64,000 nucleotides of DNA from Trametopsis cervina (GCA_022385755.1 MU278372.1:310001-374000), one strand, 5' to 3'. Positions 31,428-44,700 are shown, numbered from the stretch's first letter. Numbers and translations: made by a program. Notes: generated by a model from the letters alone, not told the origin.

Positions 31428-34263
31428 ATTCGCTCTTTCGAGCTGGTCAAGTGCCGATTCTCTTTAAAATGCCATGTAACGCGCCATCTTGCGGCACATA
31501 AGCATATTCCATGCTGACGACCTCCGTGAGGCCGCAGGTGGAAGATAGACGTACCTCATGAGTACGAGCTACTTTCAATAACTCTCTGTATAGACTCCAT
31601 AACGTCGGCATACGATAGACGTCCAGCTGCCAGGATGTAACGCGCGGTGTTGCGCGATGGAGGGGAGAAAGGAGATATGCGAGCTCGGCGCGACGCGCTG
31701 TGGCCAATGCAGGCGACACATATGAATACTTTGAGGCTCGTCTATCAGAACAACGAGTCACCAGTCAGTACCTGAAGACGGGTAGGTTTCAATCAAGGAA
31801 ACAGTCATGTCAGCCACTCTACCGAGGTCGAGGCTGACCGCCTGAGCTTGAAATAAGCGTAGAGGTACTGAAGCACATATCTGCAGCTTGCATACAGTAG
31901 ATGGGGTGTTCGTCGAGCGAGATGAGAGTTCGAGCTTCTGCTCGCAAGATGTGAGACCGATATGAGCGGTGAATTCAACGGAGGAGTAATGCGCGTCTGG
32001 GGATTGATCCGCACGGACCTCACGTTCCTGGCCCCGTTCTGCCTTTCGTTCATCCCATTATGACCAAAAAAAGTGACTGCGTTCTTGAATTCGTGAAAGA
32101 TCTGTGGAGTGTGGACAGAAGAGGACCTTTTGGAGAGTGCTCGTGATCACTGGTTGTTGCATGGAAGACTAAGGTGTGTTCGTCTCGAGGCAACCTGCGA
32201 CTCATAGAGCGACTTACATTTTGTGAAGACTATCACTCACTAAGGTCTCAAATATGCATTCGTCTTGGGTGTGCTATATCTATCGGGCTGCTCAAGTCTA
32301 TTCACATCGGTCTCCGAGTCAGCCCGACTCCGACGACAAGGCATAAGACGGCACTTGGAGAACCGCAACTGAAGAGGCTGACGGCAGCCGAAACGGCACA
32401 ATGCTACTGATCGTGACCGGACAGGCTGGCCCGCTGAACACCTTATCACTTATTATGCATGCTGAGGCGAAGCTGGCTACCGTCCAGATCAAAACCCCGG
32501 CATGTCGAACCTCATCCGAAGTGGCTGACCGTTCTTGGTCTACCTCCCATCCTAGGACTCTTCCGCTCTTCTACAAGTACTGTCTCCACCCCTCATGAGC
32601 ATGTCTCTCATCTACCACTACCATCGGCCATCCAGGCACATACTCTCCCGTATGCGCATCAGAGGACACTGAAGTCGGTGATCCCTCCAGCCACGAAGAC
32701 CTCGCCTCACCTCTTTCAGTCTTCTACTTGTCCACAACAATGCGTGTGCGTTTACCGAGCAGCCCCGTCCTCTTTGCTGAGCTTTAGTGTTACAGGTACG
32801 ACTGCGCTCAGTCAGACCTTGTGCATACCGCTGGGTGGCTAACGTGGCGAAACATTTACAAACTACCCCCCGTACACCGACAAGTACGCGAATCCACAAG
32901 CCAGTTACTGATGCTACCAACCGATCATGCAGCTCCTTCCCGTCAGCCCTACAGCCAGCCGCCACTGAGGCTTGCATGTGTCTTACATCGCACTGCATTC
33001 ACGCCGTCACGTTCCTTGTCGCAAGTAGGCTACGCATCGTCGCCCGGTCACCGTGAGTCTACGCAGCTTCTCATACGCCCGTGACCTCTCATAGCCCTAT
33101 TGTTTACGTCCAGCCTCTCTTCGCGTCTTCGATGGTCACATCGTAGGTCTTGCGCGCACAAACATGGGCACGGCGTATTGGTCAACCTCCCTGATCCGCT
33201 ATGCTACCGGAGACCGTACGCGCCATGAACCACCGATAACAGCATAGGCTTTTCCTCATTCGGTGGGCGAAAGCACTTTCACACTCCTGCTTCGGTAGTC
33301 ACCCTGAAGCTTTATATGCTAGATTTGTCCGTCGAGGATGCCATAAACTCATCGGCAAGATGTCCCGCTATGAGAAGGCTATACGGTGTCCAAAACGAAT
33401 GCGAAACTAACATATTAAGTGCGAACATAGCAATAAATACAAACCAATCGGCGGACTCGTGCTCGTGCTGAGACGCTTCAACAAGACCTTGATTCGCATC
33501 TTCTGGTTGCCTGTCTGTGTCGGCATTGCCCTCGACCATGAGTCGAACAAAAGGCACAGGCAAACACCATCTCAAACTTCAATGAAGGCTCCTGTCGTTC
33601 AACGGCTCGGTTCATCCACGACCCATTACTCGAACTCTACGATCTGTTGCATGACATCCTTCATTGGTCCCAAGCCCTACGTTGACATCAATCGCATCGC
33701 GCAAAACCGCCACTGACCGATGCGATTGAACACCTAGCGCTGCATTTGGCAGTAAATGTTGAACAGCCTCGCTGTTCGTCAACTCGCGATAGGAGCCCAC
33801 AGCGAGCTTTCATCAGGCATTCATCATGGTATACCGAGGATTTTGATCAGGTACGAGGTCTTGGCGTTGTTAATAGAGACTGTCGACCCAGGGCTAAGGT
33901 CTGAGTGAAATAGCCACATCAGACATGTTCCCCGATCATGGATCTATCACGCACACCTGTGCTTTTCGCGGTGAGCCGCTCTCGCAAACGATGAACCGAA
34001 ATCAACATCTGAATATCGTTAACCAAATAGGCAGTCCAGGCTCAAGTCCTGTATTTCATCGGCGTTCCACCACATATGCACTTGGAACCTCCATCGAGGC
34101 GCTGGACCGGGACGTATCCTTATAAGCAGGGCAGCGGTCTTCATGGTTCTGCATACTCTGGCAGTATCACCACCGTTCCCCTTTGACGACTCGCTTCTCT
34201 CTCTTTGACTATACACATAACTCTTTCTCTTTTAATCATTTCATCAGATTCCCTTATTTCACG

Positions 34264-35244
34264 ATGCTTTCTTTCACGATTGTCCTCACGGCCCTCCTCG
34301 CCGCTACTTTTTCCTTCGCTGCACCTCTGGATCCGATGCTCCATTCATACGAGAAGCGAGACGCAGTTTGTGGGGCCAACTTCCGATCCCTTGTCAACAA
34401 CGACTCCTGCTTGCCGAACAAAGCAGCGTTCACGCTGACTCCTCCGTCTACCGTGACCAAGGTGACGTTTGAGGTATGTGACATTCCTATTGATTGTATT
34501 GTCCTACAGACTCAGAAAAAAAACAGGGTAACGATGTGCCTCCCAAAGTCCAATGCGGTGCGTGCTCATTTATTATCATGCATGCTACAACTTGGACTGA
34601 TGGCGGGCGACCACTACAGACCACACCGTCGAGATCCAGCTGTTGGACCGTGTAGCGAGTAAATCCGGTCTGTGTGAGCTTATCGCGGCCCTCACTGCAG
34701 CGGACCCCAAGCTGAAGAAGGCCGACCTTCTGGCAAGTGCATCTGACAACATCAGCAAAATCGCCAACTTGAACTTCCTGGATGGGAGTGTGAATAACAG
34801 GGTACATATTTCGCTTTCTCTCCATGCTTCAGTTGTAGTAATGTGGCGGTTTGCTCTTGCAGAAAAAGACTGTCATCCAGAGATCCCTCGGCAGCCCAAG
34901 CCAACAGAGGACAGATCTCGACAAGGCAGTTGCAAGCTACCTAGACCAAGTAAAAGACGCGTCGCGTGGGGTTGCATCCACACTCGACAAAGACATTGCA
35001 GACATAAAGGCCAAGGCGGTTAGTGTTCTGGCGAAGCTGCCGGACGGCAAGGGCGGCCGCGACAAGGTCACCGCTACCAAGAATAAGTTAAAGACAGCAC
35101 TTGTGCGTGTTTTGCTGCTAATTTTTTTTTTGCAATGCCCAATGTTCTGATACATATGTACAGGCTGATTTTAAGAGTGCCAATACAGTGCTCGCAGCAT
35201 GGAACAAGGTTCTTTCCGATGCTGAGACAATCACACAAGAATAG
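34264..35244 (+). CDS. Secreted protein of unknown family, copy B (247 aa)
   Basis: Five exons: 34264-34473, 34527-34557, 34620-34801, 34863-35102, 35164-35244, with intron positions and phases identical to copy A. The signal peptide (MLSFTIVLTALLAATFSFAAP) and the Kex2-like KR before DAVCG are kept. The body matches copy A closely, for example HTVEIQLLDRVASKSGLCEL and a DKDIADIKAKAVSVLAKLPD-like heptad run. The last exon is 9 bp longer and ends in ETITQE-like residues. No stop or frameshift was found, so both copies look functional. A TATAAG element sits 138 bp upstream of the ATG. Confidence 0.8.
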
Positions 35245-36853
35245 TTACGTCGAAGTTTATGTAGTAGTCGTTGTATGCACCATGAGAGATGATCCAGTCG
35301 TCATTTTGCTACGTGTGTGATGCAACATGCAAGTCTCATGGCATGCTCCGGTACAAACACATCCCGGTAAGTCCATCTCCTGTCTGTCAAACAATATATA
35401 TCATCATCGAGTGTAACTTCATCACATATGCTTTGAAGCTTAGCTAATGAGCTTGAGGCTCGCATGTGGTTCGAATGTGCAGTTATGTTACAGTACTTAG
35501 AATGACAGGCAACAGTGATGTTTGGTATGGCGATTTGTGCAATTGTTTGGTCCATAACATCATGGTCATCATGAAAAAGACCCCATGCGCAGTCGTGCAG
35601 TCACACTCAAGGTGGTGCAGGGATTCGGAGGACAGAAGTGGATGCAGCCTGGTTACCAGATATAGAATGTTGTGACGCAGTGGTAAGACTTGTGAAGATC
35701 GATCGCCAAGCAATGCTACCCCGTGTGACCTTTTCATCATGGGTCGCGTCGAACAATTGTGATTATCTGCTTCCTTGACACCGTGCAGCCAGACTAGGAG
35801 ATGTAGCAGGTAGGCGATTCCAAGAGAGTGGTCTGGGAGGCTGACTCGAGGCGTTCATTGAGACAATGGGCAGGGCTTCACCATATACGTCCAGCGGTGA
35901 GTGTCCGTTTTGGTATGTCTACCAGAGTAACATCCTCGGGTGATATTTGCGACGGGGCCAACGATTGTAGAAGCCGTACGGAAGGGCGCCAGTGGGGGCG
36001 ACTTGACGACGGCAGAGCCATGGACCACGAGACCAGCGCCTTGGCCGTGCTACGGCTTAGTCTCCAAGGCAGGAGTCCATGTTGAATTCGACTGGGCACT
36101 AGAAGTAAGTTCATTCATCATAATGAAGACCTCACTCACCTGTAGTATAGTGGTGTTCCCCCACGCGAATGAATTGTGTTATAAACAACTCTCAGTAGAT
36201 CAATTAGATGGTTTAGGTTGATGTATCCACCAAAAGCATTTGTAGGGGGATTTGTCAAGTATAGATTGTAATCTTGAAGCCTAAATGGGAAGCGTTGAAG
36301 GCAGGTTGGGAATGCCTGCCAATGCATGCGCAGGGCTCTTTACTTTACTTTCAGGACTCTTCCACACTAGGATGAGCTCTTCTGGGTGCCGATGGACTTC
36401 GATGTCAACGCCGGAAAGAAGCAGCCTACGTCAGCCCATGAAGATGATCGCCAAGAAGAAAGGGTTGAATGCACAAAATGCCATTTTGCCTCGTTGGGGA
36501 GGTTTCTGCTTTGCATAGGGAGCAGTGACAGTCGCTGTCTTTTGATCGCGGGGTGAACATGAACCGAGACGACGACGGTATGCAATACGAAGGTCGTATG
36601 AGGCTGACCGCAAGTGCAAGACTCTTCGCTGCCTGACAACTGGATCCGGTCATGTTTCGGATAGCTGACCCTAGAGCTTGATATTCTTTTGGACACAGAT
36701 GAGGCGATCCGTGGTATGATAACCGTGAACGACCTGGACCGACACTACCGCGAACTTGCACCGCGAACCTGTGTCTTCGTTACATGCGCGGTAAAAACCG
36801 CAAAGGAGAGACGACCTAGAAAGAACGAAGGCAGCGTCCTCGTCAGCCAAGGT

Positions 36854-36912
36854 CTCACAAAGAAACGTGCTCACAAAGAAACGTGCTCACAAAGAAACGT
36901 GCTCACAAAGAA
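36854..36912 (+). repeat. 16-bp minisatellite, three perfect units plus a partial
   Basis: CTCACAAAGAAACGTG is repeated at 36854, 36870 and 36886, with a partial unit from 36902. It is absent from the matching place in unit A (around 30715), so it arose after the duplication. Confidence 0.9.
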
Positions 36913-37024
36913 GTAACGTAACCGACTCGCTCCACGCGAGGACAGCGGCTGTCTTCCGAGCCATCAGCGACGTCTTGCAGTACCAGACCTTGGTCTGAAC
37001 CATGTTGGGAAAAGAGGGACAGAT

Positions 37025-37042
37025 GACGACGACGACGACGAC
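37025..37042 (+). repeat. GAC trinucleotide tract, six units
   Basis: Six consecutive GAC triplets within duplication unit B; not present at the matching place in unit A. Confidence 0.85.
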
Positions 37043-37860
37043 GGACGAGCCAGGGTTGGCGGCTTGAGGCGGCGAGCTTGGCGAGACCATGAGTTTGAGT
37101 TGGAGGCCTGAAAAGGTTAAGAGGCTTCTGACCGCATATACTTGAGGTGTCGACCACTTGCAGTTCGGCGAGGCTTTGAGCTTGAGGTGCCAGACTCAAG
37201 AGCCTGGTGAAGAGCTCGAGTGGACTTAAGGCCTGAGGCAGCGCGAGCCTAGAACAGCGAACGAAGCAGCGGACGAAGTAGTGGCGGGAGGGGAGTGGTG
37301 GTGGAGGGTCGAAAGCAACCACCTTCCTGCCCCCAAGACGAACCCCAGCCTCCTTATATACTGCCCAGCCAGCCTCCCTCGTCTTCGATGTCACCCGTCG
37401 GCGCCACATCGAAGCGGGACGCGAGGCCGAAAGCGGAGAGTTGCCGGATATGGACACGCGACGCGTAGTGGAGCGCGTTGTTGGAGGCTGTTTGGTTGTG
37501 CAAGTGTTGAAGCCAAACCACTTGCCAGCCGCACTTCAAGAACTGGAGGAGAAGGACGTATGTCAGTTGGGGAGGCTGACTATGAGGAAGGTGTACTCAC
37601 CAGATAGCCAGTGTCCGAGCCACAGTATGCAAACCACATGAATTGGTGCTCCCAACACCTCAGCTCGGGATCTCGCCCACACGAAAGCACACTCAAGAAA
37701 AGAAAGAAATCGTTAACAATAAAAGCACGAGAAACTACAGGTACAGATACAATATCACAAAAGGCGTAACACAAATCGTCACACAGGTCATTACAACATC
37801 CACCCAACCCTTCACCTACAGCGACCCGACTCACAATTCATTGAAACGCAGCAGAAGGCA

Positions 37861-40040
37861 TTAAACCTTCTCCGGCATCTCCTCCGTCGACCGCTTCTCA
37901 TCCTCAACGCGTATACTGCCCGCGCGCGGCGAGCTCGCCTCGGTGCCCGGCTCGTCTGCGTCGAGCGGCTCGGCGAGCTCGTCGCGTCCGCCGCCCTCTT
38001 CGATCGCGAGTTTCGCCTTTTCGAAGTGTGATGCGTAGTTCCTGTACGCGTGTGCGTCAGCATTCGTATTCATATGAAGGAAAGACAAGGAAGAGAGGAA
38101 TGGACAGTACGCACTCGGGCCCGATGATGGTGATGAAGAGCACAAACGCGGAGACGACACCGATGAGGATGCCCTGCACTTTTGCGTAGTCCGGCACGGG
38201 ATCCGCGTGCCCTGCGAGGTGCGTTTTGAGGTGGTCTCCACCGGCTGCGAGCGAACAATTAATCCACATTTCGCGGAAGACGACAAAAGGAGGATACTCA
38301 CTGGCTTCGATCTGGGCAGATGCCGACGATACCATCTGCAGGGCAGAGCATATGCATCAGCATACAGGAACGCAGGAAGAGGAGGAAGAGAACACACGTT
38401 TCCAACCTGGTACGCAACACCAGGGAACGTCGCACGGAACGCAGGCGGGGAGATCTCAGCCAACTGGATCGGGATCTACACACACCACAAACCACAAAGC
38501 GTCAGAATCCATCGCTGCTCGAGTGAAAGAGGGAACGTACGACACCCCAAGCACCCTGCACGCCGAACTGGATGCAGAACGCGCCGGCAGCGAGCGCACC
38601 AAAGGTGGATGGGAGGATCCACAGCGGGATGAAGACGACGATGAGCAGCACGAAGATGCTGTACGAGTGGTCACAAGTCAGCGGTGTGATTGGGTAAGAT
38701 GGGACGAAACGTACATGATCGTCAGCCTACGCCCGAGGTATTGACTCGCCCATCCTGCGATCGCGCCTCCTCTGTTTTTGGGATGTATGATGTCAGTGTC
38801 AAATGCTATCAGCGGGGTTTGTTCGGGACTCACGCGATAGCACCCTACAGAGCGAACAGGTGAGTTTATTTGACTGGGAACGCAAAGAATAGAGGGGAGA
38901 CGTACGCAGTTACCGATGATAGTGGCGACAGTCGCGTCGTGCGACGTGAAGCCCTTCGAGTCCTGGAGGTACGTGGGGTACAGATCCTGCGAGCCGTGCG
39001 AAAGGAAGTTGAAGCCTGCCCGTCACGCACTCAACACATGCCACCAAGTCGAATGACAGCAAAACGAGCGCACCTGTCATGAGGAGCACCGCGTATATGC
39101 ACAGCAGCCAATGCTTCTTGAGCATCTCCTTCGTCTCCCTCAAGAAAATCTTCGTCGCGCTCTGTCCCTCGCCGCGCGTCGCGGCCTTGGCCGCCTTCGC
39201 GCGCAAAAACACGGCGCTCTCGGGGAGGAGCATGCGCAAGAATCCCGCGAACGCGCTCATGCCCGCGCCCGTCCAGAAGAGCGCGCGCCAGGTCTGCGAG
39301 ACGTCCGGTACGAGGAAGAGGTTGATGACGGCCGCGATGAGGTAGCCGACGGCGTAGCCCTGCTGCAGCACACCGCTCGCGAGTCCACGCGCCTCGACGG
39401 GCAGGTTCTCGAGACCCGTCGCGGCGGCCAGTCCCCAGATCCCGCCCATGCCGATACCGAAGAGCGAGCGCACGGCGAGGAATTGTTGGAAGGTTTGCAC
39501 GAAGCCGGAGCCGAGCTCGAGGATGGAGACGAGGAAGAGGTTGAACACGAGGGGCCATTTTCGTCCGTAGCGGTCGGATATGATGCCGAAGATGACCTGG
39601 TGGCGCGATGAGGTTAGTGGGCGCTGTTTGGACGGGGAGAGAGAGAGGGGAGACTTACGGCGCCGGCGGATCGGAGGAGGAGGGTGAGGGTGATTGCGGT
39701 CGTCTGTGGATGCGTTATCGTTATCGACTGCGGAGGCGCAAGAGATGACAGAAGAGGCGTACGATGTCGTGAGTCTGCTTATGGAACTGGTTCTGGAGGC
39801 GGGTCACACTCAAGGACACGCTGAAAAAGTCGACGGCGTCGCACGTCCATGCGAGCCAGCCTGGTAGAGCGTGTGAGGGGGAGGCAACTCGGCAGGAGGA
39901 AAATGAAAAGGCGGCGACTGACCTGTGAAGAGCTGTGCCCACTGGATCCAGGTGATCGTGCGCAGAACCTGGAGGAGGGGTCTCCCGCTCTGGCGCTGCT
40001 CTCTGCGGGGGATGAGGGTGGTGAGGAAGCGGGGAGCCAT
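37861..40040 (-). CDS. JEN1: JEN-type monocarboxylate/proton symporter, MFS (497 aa)
   Basis: Twelve exons on the minus strand: 40040-39923, 39860-39763, 39703-39659, 39596-39074, 39015-38906, 38844-38834 (11 bp), 38771-38715, 38658-38541, 38475-38407, 38335-38302, 38244-38115, 38041-37861. The protein has twelve predicted helices. Family motifs include WLAWTCDAVDFFSVSLSV, the MFS loop GIISDRYGRKWPL, MGGIWGLAAATGLENLPVEARG and the JEN signature NFLSHGSQDLYPT at about residues 264-276. JEN proteins import lactate, pyruvate and sometimes succinate across the plasma membrane. The tail is acidic and Ser/Glu-rich, a typical place for endocytic regulation. One donor is GTTGGA (after 38407), which is unusual but needed to keep the frame. 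Substrate cannot be told from sequence. Confidence 0.92.
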
Positions 40041-41702
40041 GGCGGGAGCAGTGAGCACTGGACGGGAGGTCGCTCGAGCAAGCAGACGGCGGCGGGGTGC
40101 TTATATGCAGTATTTATATATACATGCGTGTTCCCACTGGGGACGTCACGCTGCCCATGTCGCATTCTGATCGGAAGGTGGGCCCGGGGCAGATGAGCCA
40201 ACACTGGGAGATCCACTTCGAGCTCAATCCATACCGAAACATCTCATCACTTTCCTTCTCCCATGACCTCCCGCCCATCATTCGTCTGTGCCTGGCGCAT
40301 AACTGCATCGTGCATGTTGCTCGGCATACACAGTAACATACCGTACAAGCCCGCCAAGTACTGCGACGACGAGGCAGCCCAGTGTGCTCAAACGCGCGAC
40401 GAGTGATTGCAAGCAATTACAGCCACCCCCGCATGATATCACCATCATCGCGGGGTCACGTCTAGCAGTCGTCTAGCTTTATTTGCGTCCGCGCCCCAAT
40501 TTCCAAATGATCTCGAAAACCTTTTATACACGCTCACCATTTAGCATTGCCGAAACAGCTCGTCTGAGTGAGTGACTAACTCTCCATCCACCCTGACCAT
40601 TACACTGTGTATCAGATGGCGACAGTCAGCCTTCTGTTGATGTCCTTTCAGCACAGCACGGATCTCTTCTTCCGTCAAACACCTTGCATGCGATCGGCGC
40701 CGCCGCTGTCTGCCTCCTTGTGATTATTCCATTATGTCGAATACATCGCTTCGAACCATAAGTGCTGTACAGCCTGGGAACGGCAAGAAGCTTCGCCATT
40801 ATCGACGTACCTGACACTGGAAACTCTCACGGCTGCATACCATTTGTGGTCAGAGAAGCAAAAGCCGTGTAGCACCGTGGACGTGTCTTATGCGTCCGGG
40901 ACCCGACCCGCTTCAGCTGGATCTTAAGATGGCGTCGGCAACTGGGAGTAAATGGAGAATGTTATGCACCGAGTCTATTCTTGTTGACTGCGCTTGCTAA
41001 CATTCAGCGTCGATCATCCCTTGTTCTGCTCGCATTCTGTCCATACCGTCAGTGCTGTAAGCGTCCGGTTCCAGCATCTGGAAGTCAACCATCCCCTCTT
41101 CGAGTTGCCTATTTGTAGGCTGCTCAACGTTCAACCTTGACATGATTCTTAAGCATCCGGGAGAGGAGTACGACGATAAACTCGTGTCTATCACTGATAA
41201 ACAGAGTTCCTACTATGTTTTACATGGTCCGAGAGAGGATGTCGTTGGAATCACCCGTGCAACGATTGGTGTCCGGAATCAAGTTGTCTTGCGTGAGATA
41301 TGTTCGTGACAAGACCCGGCCAAAGGCAAAGCACATAGATACGTTGGATTGAATAAGAGTGTGGCCTAGACACAGTGAAGATTGCACACAGACCATAGAG
41401 GAGCACATGGAAAGAGTCTTGGAGGACGCCACTGAGCCGTTTGGCATTGTTTGTCTCTTCTCTATCCAAACGGTTTGTTTAGAGCACGACTCACCATCTA
41501 AACATTTTGAAGAGCACGGACACGCTGATACTACTATTGCGATATATAGAAGCGCATACACTCACGACCCACATCGAATAAATCGAATAATCAACAACAA
41601 ATCATCGTTACCGCCCTCGTACAGGACATTAAGCACAGACATATCAGCCTGAATACCAAGCATTTTGATCGTCCCCGCCAAGCAACACACAGGGACCCAC
41701 AC
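40041..41702. other. Intergenic, no gene seen
   Basis: About 1.7 kb between JEN (its promoter side) and the 3' end of KRE33/NAT10. Neither strand shows conserved exons. It is the longest gene-free stretch in the right half of the window. Confidence 0.5.
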
Positions 41703-44700
41703 CTACCGCCTCGCCTTCTTCATACTCCTCCTCGCCCCATTCTTCTTCTCCGCGCTCACATCGTCCTGCGCCTTCCTCTTCTTCCCCGTGTCCTTCTCCT
41801 TCACCTCTCTCTTCCCCGCATCCTTCGCGCTGCTCTTGACGCTGACGACAGTGGCAGTAGCCCCCGCCGCGACTTGCGCCTCCGCGCCCGTCCAGTCCGT
41901 TTGTGCGTCGTCGATCGCATACCTACCAAAACCAAAAACAGAAACAAAAGAGAGAGTCGGTCAATCCAGGCTCGCCACTACGTTCAAACGGAAGGCAGCT
42001 TGAGGCGTTCACTGTTCACTGTTCACTGCGACAAAAGCAGAACCACAGGACACTCGCACACCAGCACCGACCGTCCTCAAAGAACAGAAAACGTACCTAG
42101 ACAGATCCAGCGCATCAAGCAACGCCCTGTTTTTCTCCTTCATCTTCTTCATCGCCTCGTCGCCCGCCGCGCCAAGCTCAGCATCCAGGTTCCCCTCGAC
42201 CGGCTTCCAGCTCTTCGTCGCCGCGCCGCCCTCAGGCTGGTCAGCGATGGCGCGCATGCTGGGCGGGGCGTCGGGGATCGTAGCGCTGATCGCCGCCTTC
42301 TGCACGTCCTGCAGCTTCTTGCTGAGCTTGCGCACTAGCTTGCCGAAGAGCGCGAGTGCCTGGCTCACGGGGAGCTGCAGTTCCGCCTATTCATTTAGTT
42401 CAGAGTCAGCGCGACTGTATGTTAGACAGAGCAAGATGAAGGGAAGAACGCACCTCGACCTCCTCGATCGTCTTGCGCTGCAGACCGAGTGCGAGCAGGA
42501 TCGAGCTCTGCACCGCGCTGAGCCGCACCTCCGCCCCGAGCCGCTTCTCAAAGTAGAACGTCGAGACCGTCGGGAGTAAATCGAGGATGACGTGGTAGTC
42601 GAGCATGTTGTTCGCGTACGACTCGAGCCGCTTCAGGTCGAACGGCGTCAGGTGTAGCGACAGTTCTGTCGCGGAGAGCTCTGTGGCATAAAACGATGTC
42701 GATGAGCATCGTAGAAGGACAGGCGAGGGGACGGAGACAAAAACTTACCTCGCGACGCATCCTCGTCCAGCTTCTTGACACCCGCGTTGGCAGCTTCGAG
42801 CACACTGAGGGCCGTAACGCTTCCAAACTCACGGAACTTGAACGACAGCAGTGTCAAGAACCGGCGTCTGAAATCTACACATCGCCCACACGCGGTCAAC
42901 AACAAATTCACATCATATGTGCAGAGATGAAACACACCTTTCGCGAACTCGCTGAGCCACTGCAGTTCGTCCTCTGCCGACGAGTTCAGGCCGCGCACCA
43001 TGACGCACGTGTGTTCGCCCGTGAGCTCGCTCTGGGTCTGGCGAAGGTACAGGGGTACATAACCTGCGCGTTTCCAGAACCTGCAGAAAAACACGAACCC
43101 GGGGTCAGCCCATCAACACCCTCCATATCCATATCAGCATTCGCTGAAGTTTTTCAGCGAACGTGCAAATCTCCGCTGGCACGTACCTCAGAAGCTGCGG
43201 CGTCAGTCCGTACGATACACCCAGATAATCCAGGGTCTCGGGTCTTCGTTCGGTGAGCCGCTGGAGCAGAGGCGGCATCGCGTTCGCAGCGCGCACCGTG
43301 GGTTTGTCCGTCAGGAGGGACGTGCTCGTCTAAGGGATCTGCGTGAAAAGTTGTACGGGTATGGAAAGCAGGATGCGGCGAACCTCGTCGACGAGAGAAG
43401 GATCAGGATAAGATTCCTCGGCTCTGGCAGCCTCATCGAGATTGAAGTACTCTCCGCTATAGAACGAATTCAGCGCCTGCAGCGCGCGCGCTCCATAGCC
43501 CATCTAATCAAAGAAAAACCATCTCCGCGTGTGAGCAAATCATGTCTAATGGAGATGTGTGATAGGGATGTCGCAGATCCACTCACGCTGGCGTAATCCG
43601 GGTGCGTAGCGATTCTCACGACGCGTGCGCCCGAGAGAGACGCAAACTTGTTCTCCTGGAATTGCTGCGTTATGAGCCAGGGGATCATGTCGCCGCCGGC
43701 CCGATACCCTCTGCTGAGGCCTTCTAGCACGGAGGACTTGCTGATCTTGCCCTCGAGTGCGACTTGCATGACCACCAGAGGCTCCGGGAGATGACTCTCG
43801 TCGTCTTTGATGGGGGGAAGGAGGACGAAGAGGTGGTGGGCGGGCGCGTCTGAGAGGAGCTGCAGATCGTTGGGCTGGTTCTTGTAATGACTTGCGACGT
43901 ACAATGCCATCATACGCTGCAGGAACACTTCCGACGCAGGATGATAGCTGAACAGGGTGTCGCGGGAAACGTAAAAGAGTTCACATTCCGAAGGATGTGG
44001 GCAGCCTTGATGTGATGCTTTGGGGAGCACGGACGCGTCTAAGCACAGCAGACTGTTGAGCCATTTCTCGACTTTGTCGCCAGCGCGGTATCGGATCGGT
44101 GTCTCGAGTTTGATCTCGCGCAGGGTTCGTGCTTTCGGGGCAGCTTTCGCTACGGCCTTTTTGGAGGTGGAGGCCGCTGCATTGTCGTTTTCGTCGGGGG
44201 CGACATCCTTCGTGAGGGAGGGTCGGGTACTTTCGCGGAGTTGTTGGATCAGTTTGAGGGAGAGGGAGCGTCCTGTGCCTTCATAACCGTTGATTGTGGA
44301 AGCCATAAACACAAGGTAGGGGCCGATAAGATTGCGGACGAGAGGAAGTGGTATAGCAGCAGCCTCGTCGATAATTACGAGCTCAGCTTGTCCGAGTACA
44401 TGCGCATCCTCTGGTTGTATCCACTGAATGAAACAATGAGTCCGGAGCATCGCTGTGGAGAGTAAGGCGAGCATACCTGAATGGTCTGACGATGCTGACG
44501 GAAGATATTCACGCGCACGATAGCCTTGTTAAAGTCCGGATTTGTGCTCTGCGCGATATCGTAGTCGAGATGTTCTTCGTAACCCAGTGCATCCAAACCC
44601 TTGAATATGAAGTCAAACAAAGTCTTCAGATTCTCCGGGCTAGGACTCGTGACGAATATATTCGAATAGCCATGAGCGATAGCAGCAGCGATAGCAAGAC

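Larger units (their letters stand above)
31428..37520. repeat. Tandem segmental duplication, unit B
   Basis: Direct counterpart of unit A (24010-31340), starting about 90 bp after A ends. It lacks the GST gene segment. It carries secreted-protein copy B, plus its own 16-bp minisatellite and GAC tract that A does not have. Stretches with no gene inside it (31428-34263 and 35245-37860) show no conserved open frame. Confidence 0.85.

Noticed and set aside
43330..43383. Premature stop in KRE33/NAT10
   Set aside because: The in-frame TAG is removed by a 54-bp intron with GT..AG ends that restores similarity on both sides; the GTTCGC donor is unusual but acceptable.
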